DNA of 64,000 nucleotides from Sciurus carolinensis (GCF_902686445.1 NC_062220.1:95356143-95420142); one strand, 5' to 3'; shown: positions 34,060-46,749, counted from the first letter of the stretch. A program made the numbers and translations. Notes: a model not told the origin generated them from the sequence alone.

Positions 34060-34560
34060 AACTAGTCCCGACCCCACTTGGGCTCCCCTCTAACCCTATG
34101 ACTCATTTTCCACACAGCACCCAAAGGATTATTTTAAACATAGCAAAACATGTTACTTTCTTGTAGCAAAGACAGGCCAATCACACTTAGAATGAAAACT
34201 GCTTGGATATCATTGTAAAAGTCACAGGAGACATGACCCCTGCCTGCCTCCTCCACTCACCTCCACCACTCTCCCTCTGCTCAGCACACAGTGGCCTGCT
34301 TTCTGTGTTCACTGCCATAATTCTCCTTACCGGTAAGTTTTCCCACTACCTATTCTCTCAGCCAGGAATATGCCTTCACTCTGCATGGCTGCTTTCCCTG
34401 TGACACTCAAGGACTTAAATGTGACCAGAGAAGTCCTTCCTGGGCCACCAAATATAAAGTTGCCCTCATACCCTCTCTGTCATATCACTCAGATTCAGTT
34501 TTGTAGGTAACATTTTCTAGAACGTATTTTCTTCTTCGTTTTCATTGTCTATCTCTAGTC
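34060..34560 (+). mobile_element. L2 LINE 3' fragment
   Basis: The order 'aaggattattttaaacatag', 'tagcaaagacaggccaatca', 'tctgctcagcacacagtggc', 'cttcactctgcatggctgct' and 'accctctctgtcatatcac' follows the L2 end of ORF2 and 3' UTR. It is strongly diverged. Confidence 0.72.
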
Positions 34561-34939
34561 ACTTGAAATAAGCCACACTTGATCAGGGACGTTGTATACA
34601 AGGCTCACCATTGTGACCACGGTGCTGTGAACTGTGCTGGCACTAGGAAGGAATGAGAGTGTCTCTGTGTCTACCCTGGCAGGTAATGGATGCAGACCCT
34701 CCACAGACAATACCTTGGAGCCTCCCACTCCATTCCTTTCTCCCTTTGAGCCACTACTAAACAAACAACAAACAAACAAAACCAACAACAGCTGATGGTG
34801 AACAGTAGAGTTTTCTTCTCTGACTGATAATCATAATGAAAGCCTAAGTCTGAGGTCATCTGACAGCCTCCCTATGCTGTGCTGGCAGAGCCGGGCTGTT
34901 CCCCTCCTGCTGCCCTGGCAATCCACTGAAGGCTGCTAA

Positions 34940-35050
34940 GGCAGCTATACTGAACCTCAGCTGCATACTAGAATCAGCTACCTTTGAAAATTGCTGATGC
35001 TGCAGGAAATAGATGAGTGTCCCCAGGGCCCAGGGTGAGAGGAATGGAAA
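34940..35050 (+). mobile_element. Possible MER5-like hAT fragment
   Basis: 'gaacctcagctgcatactag' followed by 'aatcagctacctttgaaaat' and 'ccccagggcccaggg' is reminiscent of MER5, but the match is weak. Confidence 0.35.
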
Positions 35051-36141
35051 AGATAGGGAGTTGTTTGGAGTGATACAAATGGCAGCAACGAGGCTGGTGT
35101 AGGCTGCAATGCTGTGTGCATGCACCAGAACTCAAAGAACTGCACATGCAACGTAGTAAATCATACTATGTGTAAAGTACATCTCAATGAACTAAATGAT
35201 AAAGACCTACTGCTGCCTGGGTTGGCCCCTAGGTGAATTAAATCAGAAAAGGAGAGCAAGAGTGAGAAGATGGGCACTATTTTACAGTTTCCACTGATTC
35301 TGGTATGCAACCAGGATTGGGAAGATGGGAGCCTGGAACTTGGGTCAAAAGGAAATCACAGCAAACAGAGGAGATGAGCATAGAAGGAGCTGGGGCCTAA
35401 GACCAGCTTAGCTGCCTGCCCTGGATGCAGAAATCAGGGTCCTTGTTATTCAGTTTGGGTTCCTCTGTCTCCTCCTTGCATGAGGTCATCTCCATTACTC
35501 AAAAAGGGGCTGGAAAATCATGAGTAGCCTGTTTCTTAAATAAACATTAAACACACTCAAGAAGGATCAGAATGAAGCATGGGATGTTTACAAGGGAAAA
35601 GCTCTAAAACCCACTCACTTTTTAAAATGATGAATTACAATAAACAGGTTTGTTTTTTGGTTTAGTTTTTGTAATATAGCAAACAAGTGATTCTCAGGCC
35701 AGATGTTAAATACTCAGGGAAACATGGACAGGGAAGCCCTCTGTCTCAGCCACCTTGCTATTCCCCTCTCTGAGGGCAAGCATTCTCACCAATAATCAAG
35801 GACAATGTCTGAAAAAGGCCTCCACTTGCTTTCAGATCATCCAGGAGGCGAAGAACCTATGTGGAAGTGATCTATGAACTTTATCCCATTAAGGCAGCCA
35901 ACATGAATTGTGTATTTGCTGTGCTCAGCATTTCACATGCGCTGCATATTCAGTCCTGTAACACTGTAGGTATGTGTTATTTCTATGTTCAGTTAAAAAT
36001 GGGCAACTGTGCCTTTCCCCACCACCTCTGCAATACCAAATCCAAAGGTTCTTGGTAAACTCCATCTTCTTCTGCCTACAGAAGGATTTGACATGGTGAT
36101 CACCCTTCCTCTTGCAGGTGGAATTTCACTCCCTCTTGGCT
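35051..36141. other. Intronic sequence, nothing recognised
   Basis: No named repeat or exon was seen. A weak reverse MIR resemblance lies near 35915-36000. Confidence 0.45.
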
Positions 36142-36327
36142 TTCTTTGGAGTGTTGAACCCAGGGGTGCTTCACCTGAGCTACATCTGCAGCCTTTTTTA
36201 TTTTGAAACAGGGTCTTGGTAAGATACTGAGGGCCTGGCTAAATGGCTGAGGCTGGTCTCAAATTTGTGATCCTCTTGCCTCAGCCTCCCAAGTTGTTGA
36301 AATTACTGGCATATACCACCACATCCA
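36142..36327 (-). mobile_element. B1-dID composite SINE
   Basis: The plus strand reads 'gtgttgaacccaggggtgc' (reverse ID part) and then 'ttgcctcagcctcccaagtt' (reverse B1 part). It abuts the T-rich tail of the L1 that follows. It is more diverged than the copies at 15669 and 38771. Confidence 0.88.
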
Positions 36328-36330
36328 GTT

Positions 36331-36727
36331 CCTTTTTATTATTATTATTATTGTAAACAAATGGGGTACAACTTGTTTCTCTGGTTGTACATGAAGTAGA
36401 GGTGTACCATTTGTGTAATCATACATTTACATAGGGCAATGCTGTTTGATTTATTCTGTTATTTTTCCTTCCCCTCATCCCTCCCACCCCTCTTTTCCCT
36501 CTATACAGGTCCTCCTTCCTCCATTCTTGCCTCCCTCCCACCCCTCATTATCATCCGCTTATCATCGAAATCATTAGTCCTTTGGTTTTTTGAGATTGGC
36601 TTATCTCACATAGCATAATATTCTCCAATTTCATCCACTTGCCTGCAAATGCCATAATTTTATTATTCTTTATGGCTGAGTAATATTCCATTGTATATAT
36701 ATATACCACAGTTTCTTTATCCATTCT
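36331..36727 (-). mobile_element. 5'-truncated L1, end of ORF2 and 3' UTR
   Basis: The plus strand reads 'gtaaacaaatggggtacaac', a pyrimidine-rich tract (reverse of the L1 3' UTR purine tract), then 'gctgagtaatattccattg' and 'tatataccacagtttcttta', the reverse of the ORF2 end. It lies in the ELMO1 direction. Confidence 0.92.
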
Positions 36728-36809
36728 TAAGATTGGTTGCCTGTTTTACTGGCTCCTCTTCCAATCTTCAACCTCCGAACCTGGAGCTCTGTCCTTCTGA
36801 TCTTTGCTT

Positions 36810-37570
36810 CTCTACCTGCATTTACTCATCCTGTATCACAGTTCAAGAGTGATTCTGCTGCAGCTAGATGCAAGCTTTCAACATCTCCATTCAAATTTCT
36901 TGTTGACATCTAAAGCTGCGATTCTTATTTCCATCCTCAAATTCCCTGTTCTCTGGCCAAAGAGATCAAAGACTTTGCAGCATCTTTGACTCCTCTTTTC
37001 TCAAATTCCACGTCCAATCCATCAACAGAGCCTGCAGGCTTCATTTGCACAATAAATTCAGAATCTTATTTGTCACAATCATCATTGTCACCACAATGTG
37101 ATCTGTGTCCAAATCATATTGCCTCCTTCCTAAGTGGCCTCCTCCTAACTGTCCTGTTCCTCCCTTTCTTCCATGAAGAAACCAGAGTGGTCCTTTGATA
37201 ACACTAAGGAGAGGGTCTCGCTGCCACTCTGCCTCACAGATATTCCAGTCTTACTCGGGGAAAATGCCCCAGTCCTTATCTGAACCTTATCTGACCCTCC
37301 AACTCCCCACCTTGTGCTCACTCACACCTGCCTCCTGACTTTGCTTCCTACAAGCTGATAAACTGACTCCCAGCTCAGGGTCTCAGGATCTCAGGTTTCC
37401 AGAGACCCTCACCGCTCACTCCCCAGTTTCTTCTGTCCTCTCTTCGGGTGTCACCTCATCACAGAGGCTCCCTCTGATATACCCATGGGTCCCTCTGACA
37501 TGTCCCTCACCCTGCTCCTTTGTTTTTTTCTTGGTTTGGACTGCTGCCTGATATCATGCATTTACACAAA
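36810..37570 (+). mobile_element. L2 LINE 3' region
   Basis: Blocks in L2 order include 'gactttgcagcatctttgac', 'cctaagtggcctcctcctaa', 'gtgtcacctcatcacagagg' and 'ttggactgctgcctgatatc'. At about 760 bases it is the longest L2 piece in the window. Its open frames are remnants of L2 ORF2 or chance. Confidence 0.78.
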
Positions 37571-37679
37571 CAGAGATTACACTAGAGAACAGAGCTTGGA
37601 CTCCGGGAGATTGGGCAAGTCCTTCATCTCATGTTCATTTTGTAACTTCAGTGTCTTCATACTGGAGTGCTAGTTCAGT

Positions 37680-37790
37680 GAACAGAGGAGTTCACAGTAG
37701 GTAACTTCCACATCCGATCACACAGCTGATGAGTGGCATAGGCACAAACTTGACCTAGGTTCTGCTGACTCTGTGAGGCTGACCTTCTTC
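37680..37790 (-). repeat. MIR SINE fragment
   Basis: The blocks 'cacagtaggtaacttccac', 'gatcacacagctgatgagtg' and 'cttgacctaggttctgctg' are reverse MIR. Confidence 0.7.
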
Positions 37791-38761
37791 CCAAGGCAGC
37801 ACTGCCTCTTAGGTGGAATGAGAAGTCACAAGTATTGAGTAATTTGATGAATCTTAGCTTTAAAAGGGGGATCTCCTGGTTCATAGACAAACCCCTCTCG
37901 AAGTTCTACACTTTCCTCTGAGATAAGCAGAGCCTAGATTTAGCTTTGCTCTTCACAACTTCCTTGAACACATGCACGCTGTTGTTATTGTCTGGACTAT
38001 ATCCACCTTTACTCTTCTCATCATGTTGGATGCAAAAAAATTAAATTAGCCACTAAAATTAGTAAAAAGATAATACTTTATCCATACTATCTTATGGGTC
38101 CTTGGACTCTAAGATGTATTCTAGAATGTCAATTAAACACCAGCTGCTTGTGGATATGGACTCATTCTGAAAGATAAGTCTTCAAAATAATCTTTGGTAA
38201 CAAAATGGTTAGTTGTGTGTAAAATTAAAAGCAGTAAGTATGAATGTCAGGTGCATTAAATGGTTATTCTTCTTTCATTTGCTGTTGCTGCTCTGTGATA
38301 GTTTTTTAAATTTTGTGCTAAGTGTTGCCTGTGTTTAGCTTAGATAAAGGGGCCATACAGTTGAGCTCTAGGATAGAGGTAATATTACTATCCCAGTGTG
38401 AGGCTGGTATGATCAATAGAGACTTGGAGAAACAGTAACTAGTTTAATACACAGACACACACTACAAATTGAGACTGAGCTCTATATCACCTACAGACAA
38501 ATCAACCACTAAATGTAATGTAGTGTTATGGTGTTTCTGAAACAGAAAAGGGGCACTGGATAAAAGCTGAGGAAATCTGAATAGAGTATGAATGAACCTT
38601 AGCTAATATTACGATTACTAATGGTAAGGAATGTAACATACTAACTAGAAATTCTAATAACAGGAAGACTGGGTGCTGGGTATATGAGACCTGTTTGTAC
38701 TATCTTTGTATTTTTAGATAAACTGTACTAAAAATGACAACAAATTTTCATTAAAAAATGT
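37791..38761. other. Intronic sequence, nothing recognised
   Basis: No named repeat or exon was seen. Confidence 0.5.
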
Positions 38762-38770
38762 TTTGGTGAT

Positions 38771-38930
38771 CCACAAGTTCAAAGCCAGCCTCAGCAAATG
38801 TGAGGCACTAAGCAACTCAGTAAGACCCTGTCTCTAAATAAAATACAAAAATAGGGCTGGGAATGTGGCTCGGTGGTCAAACGTCCGTGAGTTCAATTCT
38901 CAGTGCCAAAAAAAAAAAAAAAAAAAAAAA
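38771..38930 (+). mobile_element. B1-dID composite SINE, recent-looking
   Basis: The B1-like part ('acaagttcaaagccagcctc', 'agtaagaccctgtctctaaa') is joined to an ID part ('gggctgggaatgtggctcgg', 'gagttcaattctcagtgcc') and ends in a run of about 23 A. TTTGGTGAT occurs just before it at 38762-38770 and again at 38938-38946, a likely target-site duplication. Confidence 0.93.
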
Positions 38931-38946
38931 GTTATGGTTTGGTGAT

Positions 38947-40639
38947 TCAATAATATAAGTACTTGCACTGTCTGTTTGTTGCCCCAAATTTACGACAGGT
39001 CATTATTACAAAAAAATTTTTTTTTCTTTCAAATCACAATAGTTTAAAGTTTTTTTTAAAAATGTTTTTTTCCCCTTGCTCACTGCTTTTACACAGCAGC
39101 AATTTCCCTTTCCTTTATTCTCTAAACTTAGCATAGAAGAAGTAAAAAATACCATTTCTTTGAACTTGAGAAGTAGACTTATGTATTTATATATTTATGC
39201 AGAGCCTCGTTCCACAAAGGAACTAGAGAAAACAGTTAAATAAAGTCTCTCTTCCCAGATTCCCTAAAATAGCCTAAGATTATGAAAGTCTTTATTTCCA
39301 TGATAATAAGTATCTTGTATGCAATAGTTCAGAGTCAACAAAGCCTTTCCCCACACATTTCCATGCATTATCTAGATAAGCACAACTGTGGTGTTTAGAA
39401 CTTTCTTTAGGGCTCTCAAGTGAAACCTTCCTAGTCATGCAGGGTTGTTTGCTTCCTGAAAATCCCACGTCCTCTCTTCTGCCCTCCTGGTCCTGGGGCC
39501 CACTGCTGCTCCACAGGAGGCAGCCACAAGTGCATTATGTCCTCAGAAGCATCTTGCAAAAATTTAAATCAGTCCTAAATTTATAATCGCCATGTCCACC
39601 TTTCCAGTCACACAATGTCCCTGCTTCCTGAATAAAAATAAGCCAAGAGTCAGCTGGTTATTTCCTGTCACCTATAACATATATTTACCTCCTCTCCTTT
39701 TAAAACTGTAGAGTCTGTATAACTGCTCAGTAATTATATGCAATTTCAACAGACTGAAACAGACTAACACAAGGTCAAGGTTTGAAAGAGAGACTGTTTC
39801 TATACATGTGAAGTCATATTTTTAGAAGTCAGAAAGTCACAGATGACTCCACCAGTAACATCAAGCTTTCTTTGCATTTTCCCCACAAGGATTCTCAAGA
39901 TATGTGCATTTGCTAATGTGAGAAAAAGTGGACAGGCCCAGGCCTCTACCCAGTGACCTTCTTGTTGGAGAATGACAGTGTGGGGCATTCCCCTTGAAAC
40001 TGTCCTCTGGGGTTAAGGTTGTGCAAGGAAAGAAACCCAGTGTGACTGTTCTCATTAGACCAGGGGTTTAGGTTTTATGTTTTGATGTTTTATAATCACA
40101 GATGAATCAAATAGGGGAATAGGAATGATGAAAACAAAAGAAAACAAAAAGAAATCAAAGTATGAGACAATCAAAGAATAAGCCAATGTCTGCAGTTAAC
40201 CCTGATGCTCTGAAACTCATGGAAGGATCAAGGGGAAGGCAATGGTATGTACCTCACATCAGATTTTGTTAGATCAAGAAGGAGGTCTTTGAAAGATCAA
40301 GGGAGTTTGGGGAGCAAAATAACAGCTGACACAAATTCACTTTCTGATTTTTTTTTAAAGGGAACCCGGGAACTCTAAGCAATTCCAGTACAAAGCACAA
40401 AGGGATTTTCAAGATCCTTTCAAGCTTGGGGAAGAGACTGGGAGATGCTGGGAACAAATCACTGTGTGTTCCCTAATAAAACAAATTCTCCTTCTATGTT
40501 TACAAGCCATGAATTCCAGAATAAGGAAATTATAAATAAGGATCAATCAAACATTATATTTTCAAAGAAACAGATTGTTTTAGGTAGTTGCTTTTGTTGC
40601 TTATTTAACTTATAAGGAAAAACAGAAAGAGCTGAGTCA
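38947..40639. other. Intronic sequence, nothing recognised
   Basis: T tracts lie around 39015-39070. No named repeat or exon was seen. Confidence 0.5.
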
Positions 40640-40735
40640 CATAAATGAATGTCTCCAGGGGCAGGGCTGTATCTTGCTCACCTTTCTGTCCCCAGCCTCC
40701 AGCACTTTGTCTGCAGTATATGTTTGTTGAATACA
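40640..40735 (+). mobile_element. L2 LINE 3' terminus
   Basis: The blocks 'tccaggggcagggctgtat', 'cttgctcacctttctgtccc' and 'tatgtttgttgaatacaaat' match the last 100 bases of L2. Confidence 0.78.
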
Positions 40736-41602
40736 AATGACCTGGCATTTCATTTTATAGGCCAATTTAACAAAATAGCTTGTTAAATACAGAAATAGCT
40801 CATTAATCAGAGTTACCTTCCTGTTGCAACCTTTCCTTGTCTTCATATACCTGATGTTTGCTGGTTTGTACAAGCTTTAAAACATATGACCGAGAGACTT
40901 GGGTTGACCACAACACTTGGGTTCAGTTTAAAAAGTGGACATGAATGACAGGCTGGACCCAGTGAAGATTGGACCTATTTTGGTTTATGAGCACTTGAGA
41001 TAAACCAAAGAGAACAAATATCCAAGACAGTGACTGCAGCTAGCTATGCAATTGTCACTTGTTCCCTATGGGACTCATGCATCAACATTTCAGGATCTTC
41101 CCCAGTAAGAAAATACTGGGCAAACACTACAGCTGTGAACTATTCCAGGTTTAGTCAAGACTCATAAGTATAACCCTGGCTCACCACCACAGACATGTCT
41201 GAATTATGCCTCCACTAATTATAAACCCACTCTGTACATCAGTTTGAGGGGCACTTCACTGAATAAAGTATGTGAAGATTAGCGCATGAACTTGAATTTT
41301 CTATGTGTCAGCCAAAAATCCTTTTGTGGACTTGAGGATACTGAGTAAGTATGTCCAGGAAAAGATATTGTCACAGTCCCCCCCCCTCCACTTCCCTATC
41401 TTCTTAGTATGAGCATGTTTTTTTAAAATCTTAACAAAAGGGAATCCTGTTTTTTTTTTTTTCTAAACTCAGATTATGTCACTGTCTTAAATACTTACTA
41501 TGACAGTAGGTATTGGGAAAAATCTTCTACTTCAATGTAAATCATCAGTTTTGCCTTATAAAACTAAATCTTCAAGTCTGCAACATTTTATTTTAATGAC
41601 TC
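40736..41602. other. Intronic sequence, nothing recognised
   Basis: A C-rich tract lies at about 41379-41390. No named repeat was seen. Confidence 0.5.
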
Positions 41603-41768
41603 AGGCCAGGGTCCCTCAACCTCAGTACTATTGATAGTTGTTGACAGGTGACTGATTGTCTTGTTCATTAATGAAGTTTGGCAGTCTACCTGATCTTTAC
41701 CCACTGGATACCAATAATACTCTCCACCAGTTGTGATGACACCAAATATGACCAAATGTGCTGTCAAT
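41603..41768 (-). mobile_element. MER20-like hAT-Charlie element
   Basis: The plus strand reads 'ccctcaacctcagtactatt', 'tttacccactggataccaat' and 'ccagttgtgatgacaccaaa', the reverse order of MER20 as I recall it. The terminal inverted repeat at the far end is missing or decayed. Confidence 0.7.
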
Positions 41769-41819
41769 GAAACATTTTATTCCCACTCCCAATAACTAGA
41801 CTTTCCCTCTATACATTTT

Positions 41820-42015
41820 GGTGAATGTTTAACACATATTATCTCAGTTCTCCTCACACAACTGCATGAGGCAGTCTGCTTATTTCTGAGAGCTGAGGAA
41901 ACTGAGAGATGCAGAAACAGTAAATAGTTCTCCCAGGGACACCCAATTATTAGCTACAAATCTATGAGGCTCTAAACTCAAGTACTCTTGTCTTTAATAT
42001 CTATGCTATTAGAAA
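41820..42015 (-). repeat. MIR SINE, near full length
   Basis: The blocks 'acacatattatctcagttct', 'cctcacacaactgcatgag', 'gctgaggaaactgagagatg' and 'ccagggacacccaattatta' are reverse MIR. Confidence 0.9.
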
Positions 42016-42384
42016 ATGCCACTCTTTCACTCTCTTAAAAAATTGTTTTATTGGAATCTAATCTACATACCATGAAATTCACCCAGTTAAGTATGCAAGT
42101 CAATGGTTGTCAGTGTGCCTTCAGAGTTGTGCAACTGACATCATCATATATACTTTTAGGACGTTTTCATCTTTGCAAAATTTTTAAAAAAAGCTCATTA
42201 GCCATCAACAGTCACTTCAGTATTTAAATTTTATTTCCTTATCTTCTGTAGTTTGAGTCATTGGAAATTACTTTGTTTAGCTTAATAAATTTTAAATTTC
42301 ATATCCTATCAATCTATCTATACCTGCTTCCCCAAGTGTGGCTTCTTTTAAAAGAATGCCTTTTCCTTTTCTTTATGACAACTG

Positions 42385-43215
42385 GACAAAGCAAGACACT
42401 TTACAGAACAAGATATACAGGCAATTAACAAATATATGAAAAAGTGCTCAATATCTTTAGTAATTAGAGAAATGCAAGTTAAAACCACCCTAAGGTTTCA
42501 TCTTACTCCAATTACAATGGCTATTATCAAGAACACAAGCAATAATAGATGTTGGCGTGGAAGTGGGGGAAAAGGTACATTCATACATTGCTGGTGGAGT
42601 TGCAAATTGGGGCAGCCACTCTGGAAAGCAGTATGGAGTTTCCTTGGAAAACTTGGAATGGAGCCACAATTTGACCCAGTTATCCCACTCCTTGGTTTAT
42701 ACCCAAAGGACTTAAAATCGGCATACCACAGTAACACAGTTACATCCATGTATACAGCAGTTCAATTCATGATAGCTAGATTGTGGAATCAACCTAGATG
42801 CCCTTCAATAGATGAATGGGTAAAGAAACTGTGGTATATATACACAATGGAATATTACTCAGTCATAAAGAAGAAGAAAATTAAGGCATTTGCAGGTACA
42901 TGGATGAAATTGGAGAATAATATACTAAGTGAAATAAACCAATCCCCAAAACTCAAAGGCTGAATGTTTTCTCTGAGAAGTGGATGACGACACATAAGGA
43001 AGAATGAAGGAACTTTGGATTATGTAAAGGGAAATGAGAGGGAGGAAGGGGCGGGGGAATAAAAGATAGTGAATGAGACATACATCATTACTCTATGAAC
43101 ATGTATGATTGCACAAATGGTGTGAATCTGTATCATGCTCAACCATAAAAACAAAAAGTTGTACCCCATTTGTGTACAATGAATCAAAATGCAGTCTGTA
43201 AAAATTTTAAAAAAA
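42385..43215 (+). mobile_element. 5'-truncated L1, end of ORF2 plus 3' UTR
   Basis: An open frame of 175 codons (42436-42963) encodes the C-terminal end of L1 ORF2p. It has the landmark residues [54 protein letters not shown] and FAGTWMKLE. It starts well after the reverse transcriptase domain, so it cannot mobilise anything. The 3' UTR with a purine-rich tract and 'ccccatttgtgtacaatga' follows to an A-rich tail. The long intact frame suggests a fairly young copy. It lies antisense to ELMO1. Confidence 0.95.
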
Positions 43216-43539
43216 GAAATAGAAAAGAAAAGAATTTAGATTAGTGGCTTATCAGTCATATTCAATCTTGGATTGGAAGAGTGTTGCCCCTACCCTCATG
43301 GACATCCTCTACAAGAGGCGATGGATCCCTCATAGAAGTAATATGAAGTTATAAGACTTTCAGAGGCAAATGAAATCTACATATTTAAGCATTCTGATAC
43401 TAATTAGCAGGATAAAAGTTTTCTTCCTTGTTCTCTTTTTGAGAAGTGTGTATCTTAACCTTAAAAGAAAGCCAACAGACACTGTGCCCCTACTCTGTTC
43501 AAGTTCCTTATAGCAACTCCATGAAGTCATTTATACAAG
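43216..43539. other. Intronic sequence, nothing recognised
   Basis: No named repeat beyond a weak MIR-like block at 43470-43530. Confidence 0.45.
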
Positions 43540-43605
43540 TCTAAAGATCTAAAGCATAACATGAGGACTATAGTTAATAATATTATACTGTAAACCAAAA
43601 ATTCT
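43540..43605 (+). mobile_element. L1M 3' UTR, first piece
   Basis: 'ggactatagttaataatatt' and 'atactgtaaaccaaaaattc' are the typical end of old L1M elements. A SINE interrupts it and the rest follows at 43800. Confidence 0.72.
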
Positions 43606-43611
43606 TTGTGA

Positions 43612-43795
43612 TTTTTTTTTTTTTTGGTACTAGGGTTTGAACCCAGAGGTGCTTCACTACTGAACTACATCCCCAGTCATTTTTATTTTCTTTTTATTTT
43701 GAGACAGGATCTCATAAGTTGGTGAGGCTGGCCTTGAAATTTTGATCTTCTTGTCTCAGCCTCTCAAGTGACTAGGTTACAGTTGTGTGTAAGAG
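43612..43795 (-). mobile_element. B1-dID composite SINE inserted in L1M
   Basis: A T tract (reverse poly(A)) is followed by 'ggtactagggtttgaaccca', 'actacatccccagtca', 'tttgagacaggatctcata' and 'cttgtctcagcctctcaagt', the reverse ID then reverse B1 parts. Confidence 0.9.
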
Positions 43796-43799
43796 ACTA

Positions 43800-43960
43800 G
43801 ATTTTAGGGGCTTTCCCTCCCCTCCTACATACCCTTAGGAGGTCACTTGGTAAATTGAGGGATGTATCAGTTAGATTGACTGTAGTCAACATTTCATTAT
43901 GTAAATGTAAATGGAAGTATCATGTTGTATAATGTAAATATATATGGCTAAAAACTAATC
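43800..43960 (+). mobile_element. L1M 3' UTR, second piece
   Basis: 'agattgactgtagtcaacat', 'ttcattatgtaaatgtaaat' and 'tcatgttgtataatgtaaat' continue the L1M end. This shows the SINE is younger than the L1M. Confidence 0.68.
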
Positions 43961-46109
43961 CCTATTTGATAGATGTAGAAGCCAAGTTCAAAGGCCAACT
44001 TGAAGTGTGTTTATCACAACCTCATTTGTATTTCAGTGGAAGAAACATTGCTGATATTTAGTTTACTCCAACTGAGGTTTAAGTACCATCCAGGAAGGCA
44101 ATTTACCTGCAGAATACAGCTTAGCTGGAGTGTCTGGTGTACTCGGAGGGATTCAGGTGGGATGCCATATCTTAACCATGGAATTTTCCATGTGTATTAC
44201 TTCTTCCTTCTTCCTCTGGAAAATGCTTAGTGCTTATTCTGTGAAGTCAAGGATTGAATGCTGTTTTTCCCTAAGAGTAGAAGTAAGTATCACCACAACT
44301 TTGGAAAGAATGGCAATGCTTAAAGGACAGGGAAACAATGAGAAATGGGCTTTGTCTACTTGGATTCCTGAACATGTTGGGTGAGGTATGATAACGACAG
44401 TTTTTAAATTAACACTGGGACACCTTAGCTCTGAAGAACATTTCATTCAGGGGATAAAAACTTTAAATGAATTATTCAATAAATGGACTGCTTCTTTAGC
44501 GACTCTTCCCAATTTGGATAATTTTTCTAAGACTAATAAATCTGACCTTGAGTTTGACCATATGTTAAAAGACTGTTCTAAATTATGAAAGAGTATAAAT
44601 TCTTTCATTCTTCAAATTCTCTCTATAAAATATTATTCAGTCATAAAATCTCATTGGATGAATTCTGAGAATTAAATGTTTCACTTGTTATATTTCCTGA
44701 AACCCTATTTCTATCTTTCCCCTTATTTTTGAAGGAATTTTTTTCCTCTTTTTACTAAACTCACATGAATCATGGAATGCCTTTACTAACTGCATAATTG
44801 GGTATAGCAACATTCTATAAATTATAACTAGTGAAGTACTTTGAATGAATCCTTTCCTCAAGGAATTTTGCCATTAAATTATGGCTGTATAATTTATGAA
44901 TCTGAAATAGTTTTTCTTCTGTGCAGGTTTTTTATATAAGTTAATCATCATTAAATACCAGAGGTTCTCAGTATTTCCCTTCCCATATAATTCACACTCT
45001 TTTCTTTTAGTAGATCCTTTTCCTCCCTTTAATGCTGATATTCCCCAAATCCTCTCCTTTGAAGTCAATCCCAGTTTCCTGGACTCAGGGGAAGCAATGC
45101 TCATCAGTAAAATCTCTGTCTGTCGAGACACCACAGTAGGGCTGAAGCACCGCTCCCTGCCAGTCCAGCAGTGCCCTCCTCTCCTCTACAGAGTAGGACT
45201 GAACTCTGTACAGCCTGAGTTCATCAGATATCTGCTTTGGTTTTTGAGATATTCTGTCCATGTCATTCTTCTGGTTGTCATTTGGTGACCTTTACTGAAG
45301 GCTTTTCATTTCATGCAAAGCCATGCTAGTTTAAGGAATTTATATCTCCAGCCACCAAGAACTATGCTTTGCATCTAGGAGATAAATCAAAAGCATAAAA
45401 AAATACAATTTTTAAAAAAATATATAGCCTATCAGTGGCCTCATCAAACACTTAAAATGTCTCTTTGGCAGAGGAACCAATGTCCAATATGTGCCTTCAT
45501 GTCTAAGTTTACTAAGAATCAATGCATAGATGGCTTCGGAGGTGATAAGAAGTGCAATTGCTTATCCAGTTAATACAGACTTGTGAAAGTGATGGTTCAC
45601 CTGCTACAATTCATTCTCAAATCTCTTCAATAACTCATATTTCTTGACAGACAGGATAGGGGTGCCAGCCAAATTTAAGAAAGGTTGGCAAGCAGAATTA
45701 TCAGAAAACTTGAGGCAATCTATATGGTTTGAAGTCATAATACCAAGGTAGATCAACAAGCACAAGGTGCAGCCTGAATTGATGCAGAGCAGGAAAAACC
45801 AAAAGCAAACAGCCTGGAAAGGAGCTTGAAAGAAGCTTGAAAGGTGCCTCCACTCAGCACCAAGGAGAGCTCCTCCCCCAAGTCTTCCTGTCTCAGAGTT
45901 CCTAATGTTTCAGTCTGGCCTCTTCCATAGAAAGCTGGATAGATGTGTCAGTGGCTTATTGAATGTTCAACAGATGCTATGGCGTCAGTCATCAGGCAAA
46001 GAAAACCCCCAGCTCTCTGTTCTGTTTTTTATTTTTCAGATACGTTTGTCAGAATATTTCTCTAAGAATCTACATTTCCAGACATGGGGGAAAATCCACA
46101 AAATTTTCT
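43961..46109. other. Intronic sequence, nothing recognised
   Basis: About 2.1 kb without a named repeat. Several short frames at 44000-45288 and 45905-46145 show no domain. Confidence 0.5.
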
Positions 46110-46370
46110 TTAGAGGGAAAAGTAGAGTTACTTTATATTAAGTAGAGGGGAGTGAAAGGAGGGGAAGCAGGTATGGGGGTAGGAAGGATAGTAGAGTGAA
46201 ACAGATATTATTACCTCATGTACATGTAAGACTGCATGACCGATGTGATCCTACAATATGTAATCAGAAAAATGAGAGATTACACTTCATTCGTGTATGA
46301 TCTATCAAAATGTATAAATGCATTTTACTGCAATGTACAACAAATTAGAACAAATTTTAAAAATTGTAAA
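46110..46370 (+). mobile_element. 5'-truncated L1, 3' UTR only
   Basis: A purine-rich tract with 'atgggggtaggaaggatag' is followed by 'gcatgaccgatgtgatccta' and 'cattttactgcaatgtacaa', then an A-rich end. This is the sciurid L1 3' UTR, antisense to ELMO1. Confidence 0.9.
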
Positions 46371-46749
46371 AAAGAAACATACATGTAGATTTCCTTAACA
46401 TATTAGAACTTTCTAATAATTGGAGATCCTCGAAAGTAGAGTAAGTTATTGCTAAGTTAGGATTTCTCTGTATCTCTTACATATGTCTTTTAGAAAAATG
46501 AAAGGGTGCACAGATATATCATTTTACTGTTAAGAGGATGTGTAGCACATAATTCACAAATAAAATGCTCTTTTTTTTGTAAATTCGGTGCAAAAGAAAA
46601 TTCTCTAGATTTTTTTTAAGAAGTTAGTAATTCATGCACAAGAGCAAAAGATGAAAAGGAAACTCTAACCTGGGCCTTAGTGACATCCACTAAAACTCTC
46701 CTACAATTTTGTTAAGAACAGGAGCCCCACAACCTTGCAGGATGTTTAT
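46371..46749. other. Intronic sequence, nothing recognised
   Basis: AT-rich, without a named repeat. Confidence 0.45.

Noticed and set aside
42436..42963. 175-codon open frame as a possible gene
   Set aside because: It is the C-terminal end of L1 ORF2p from a 5'-truncated insertion, not a host gene.
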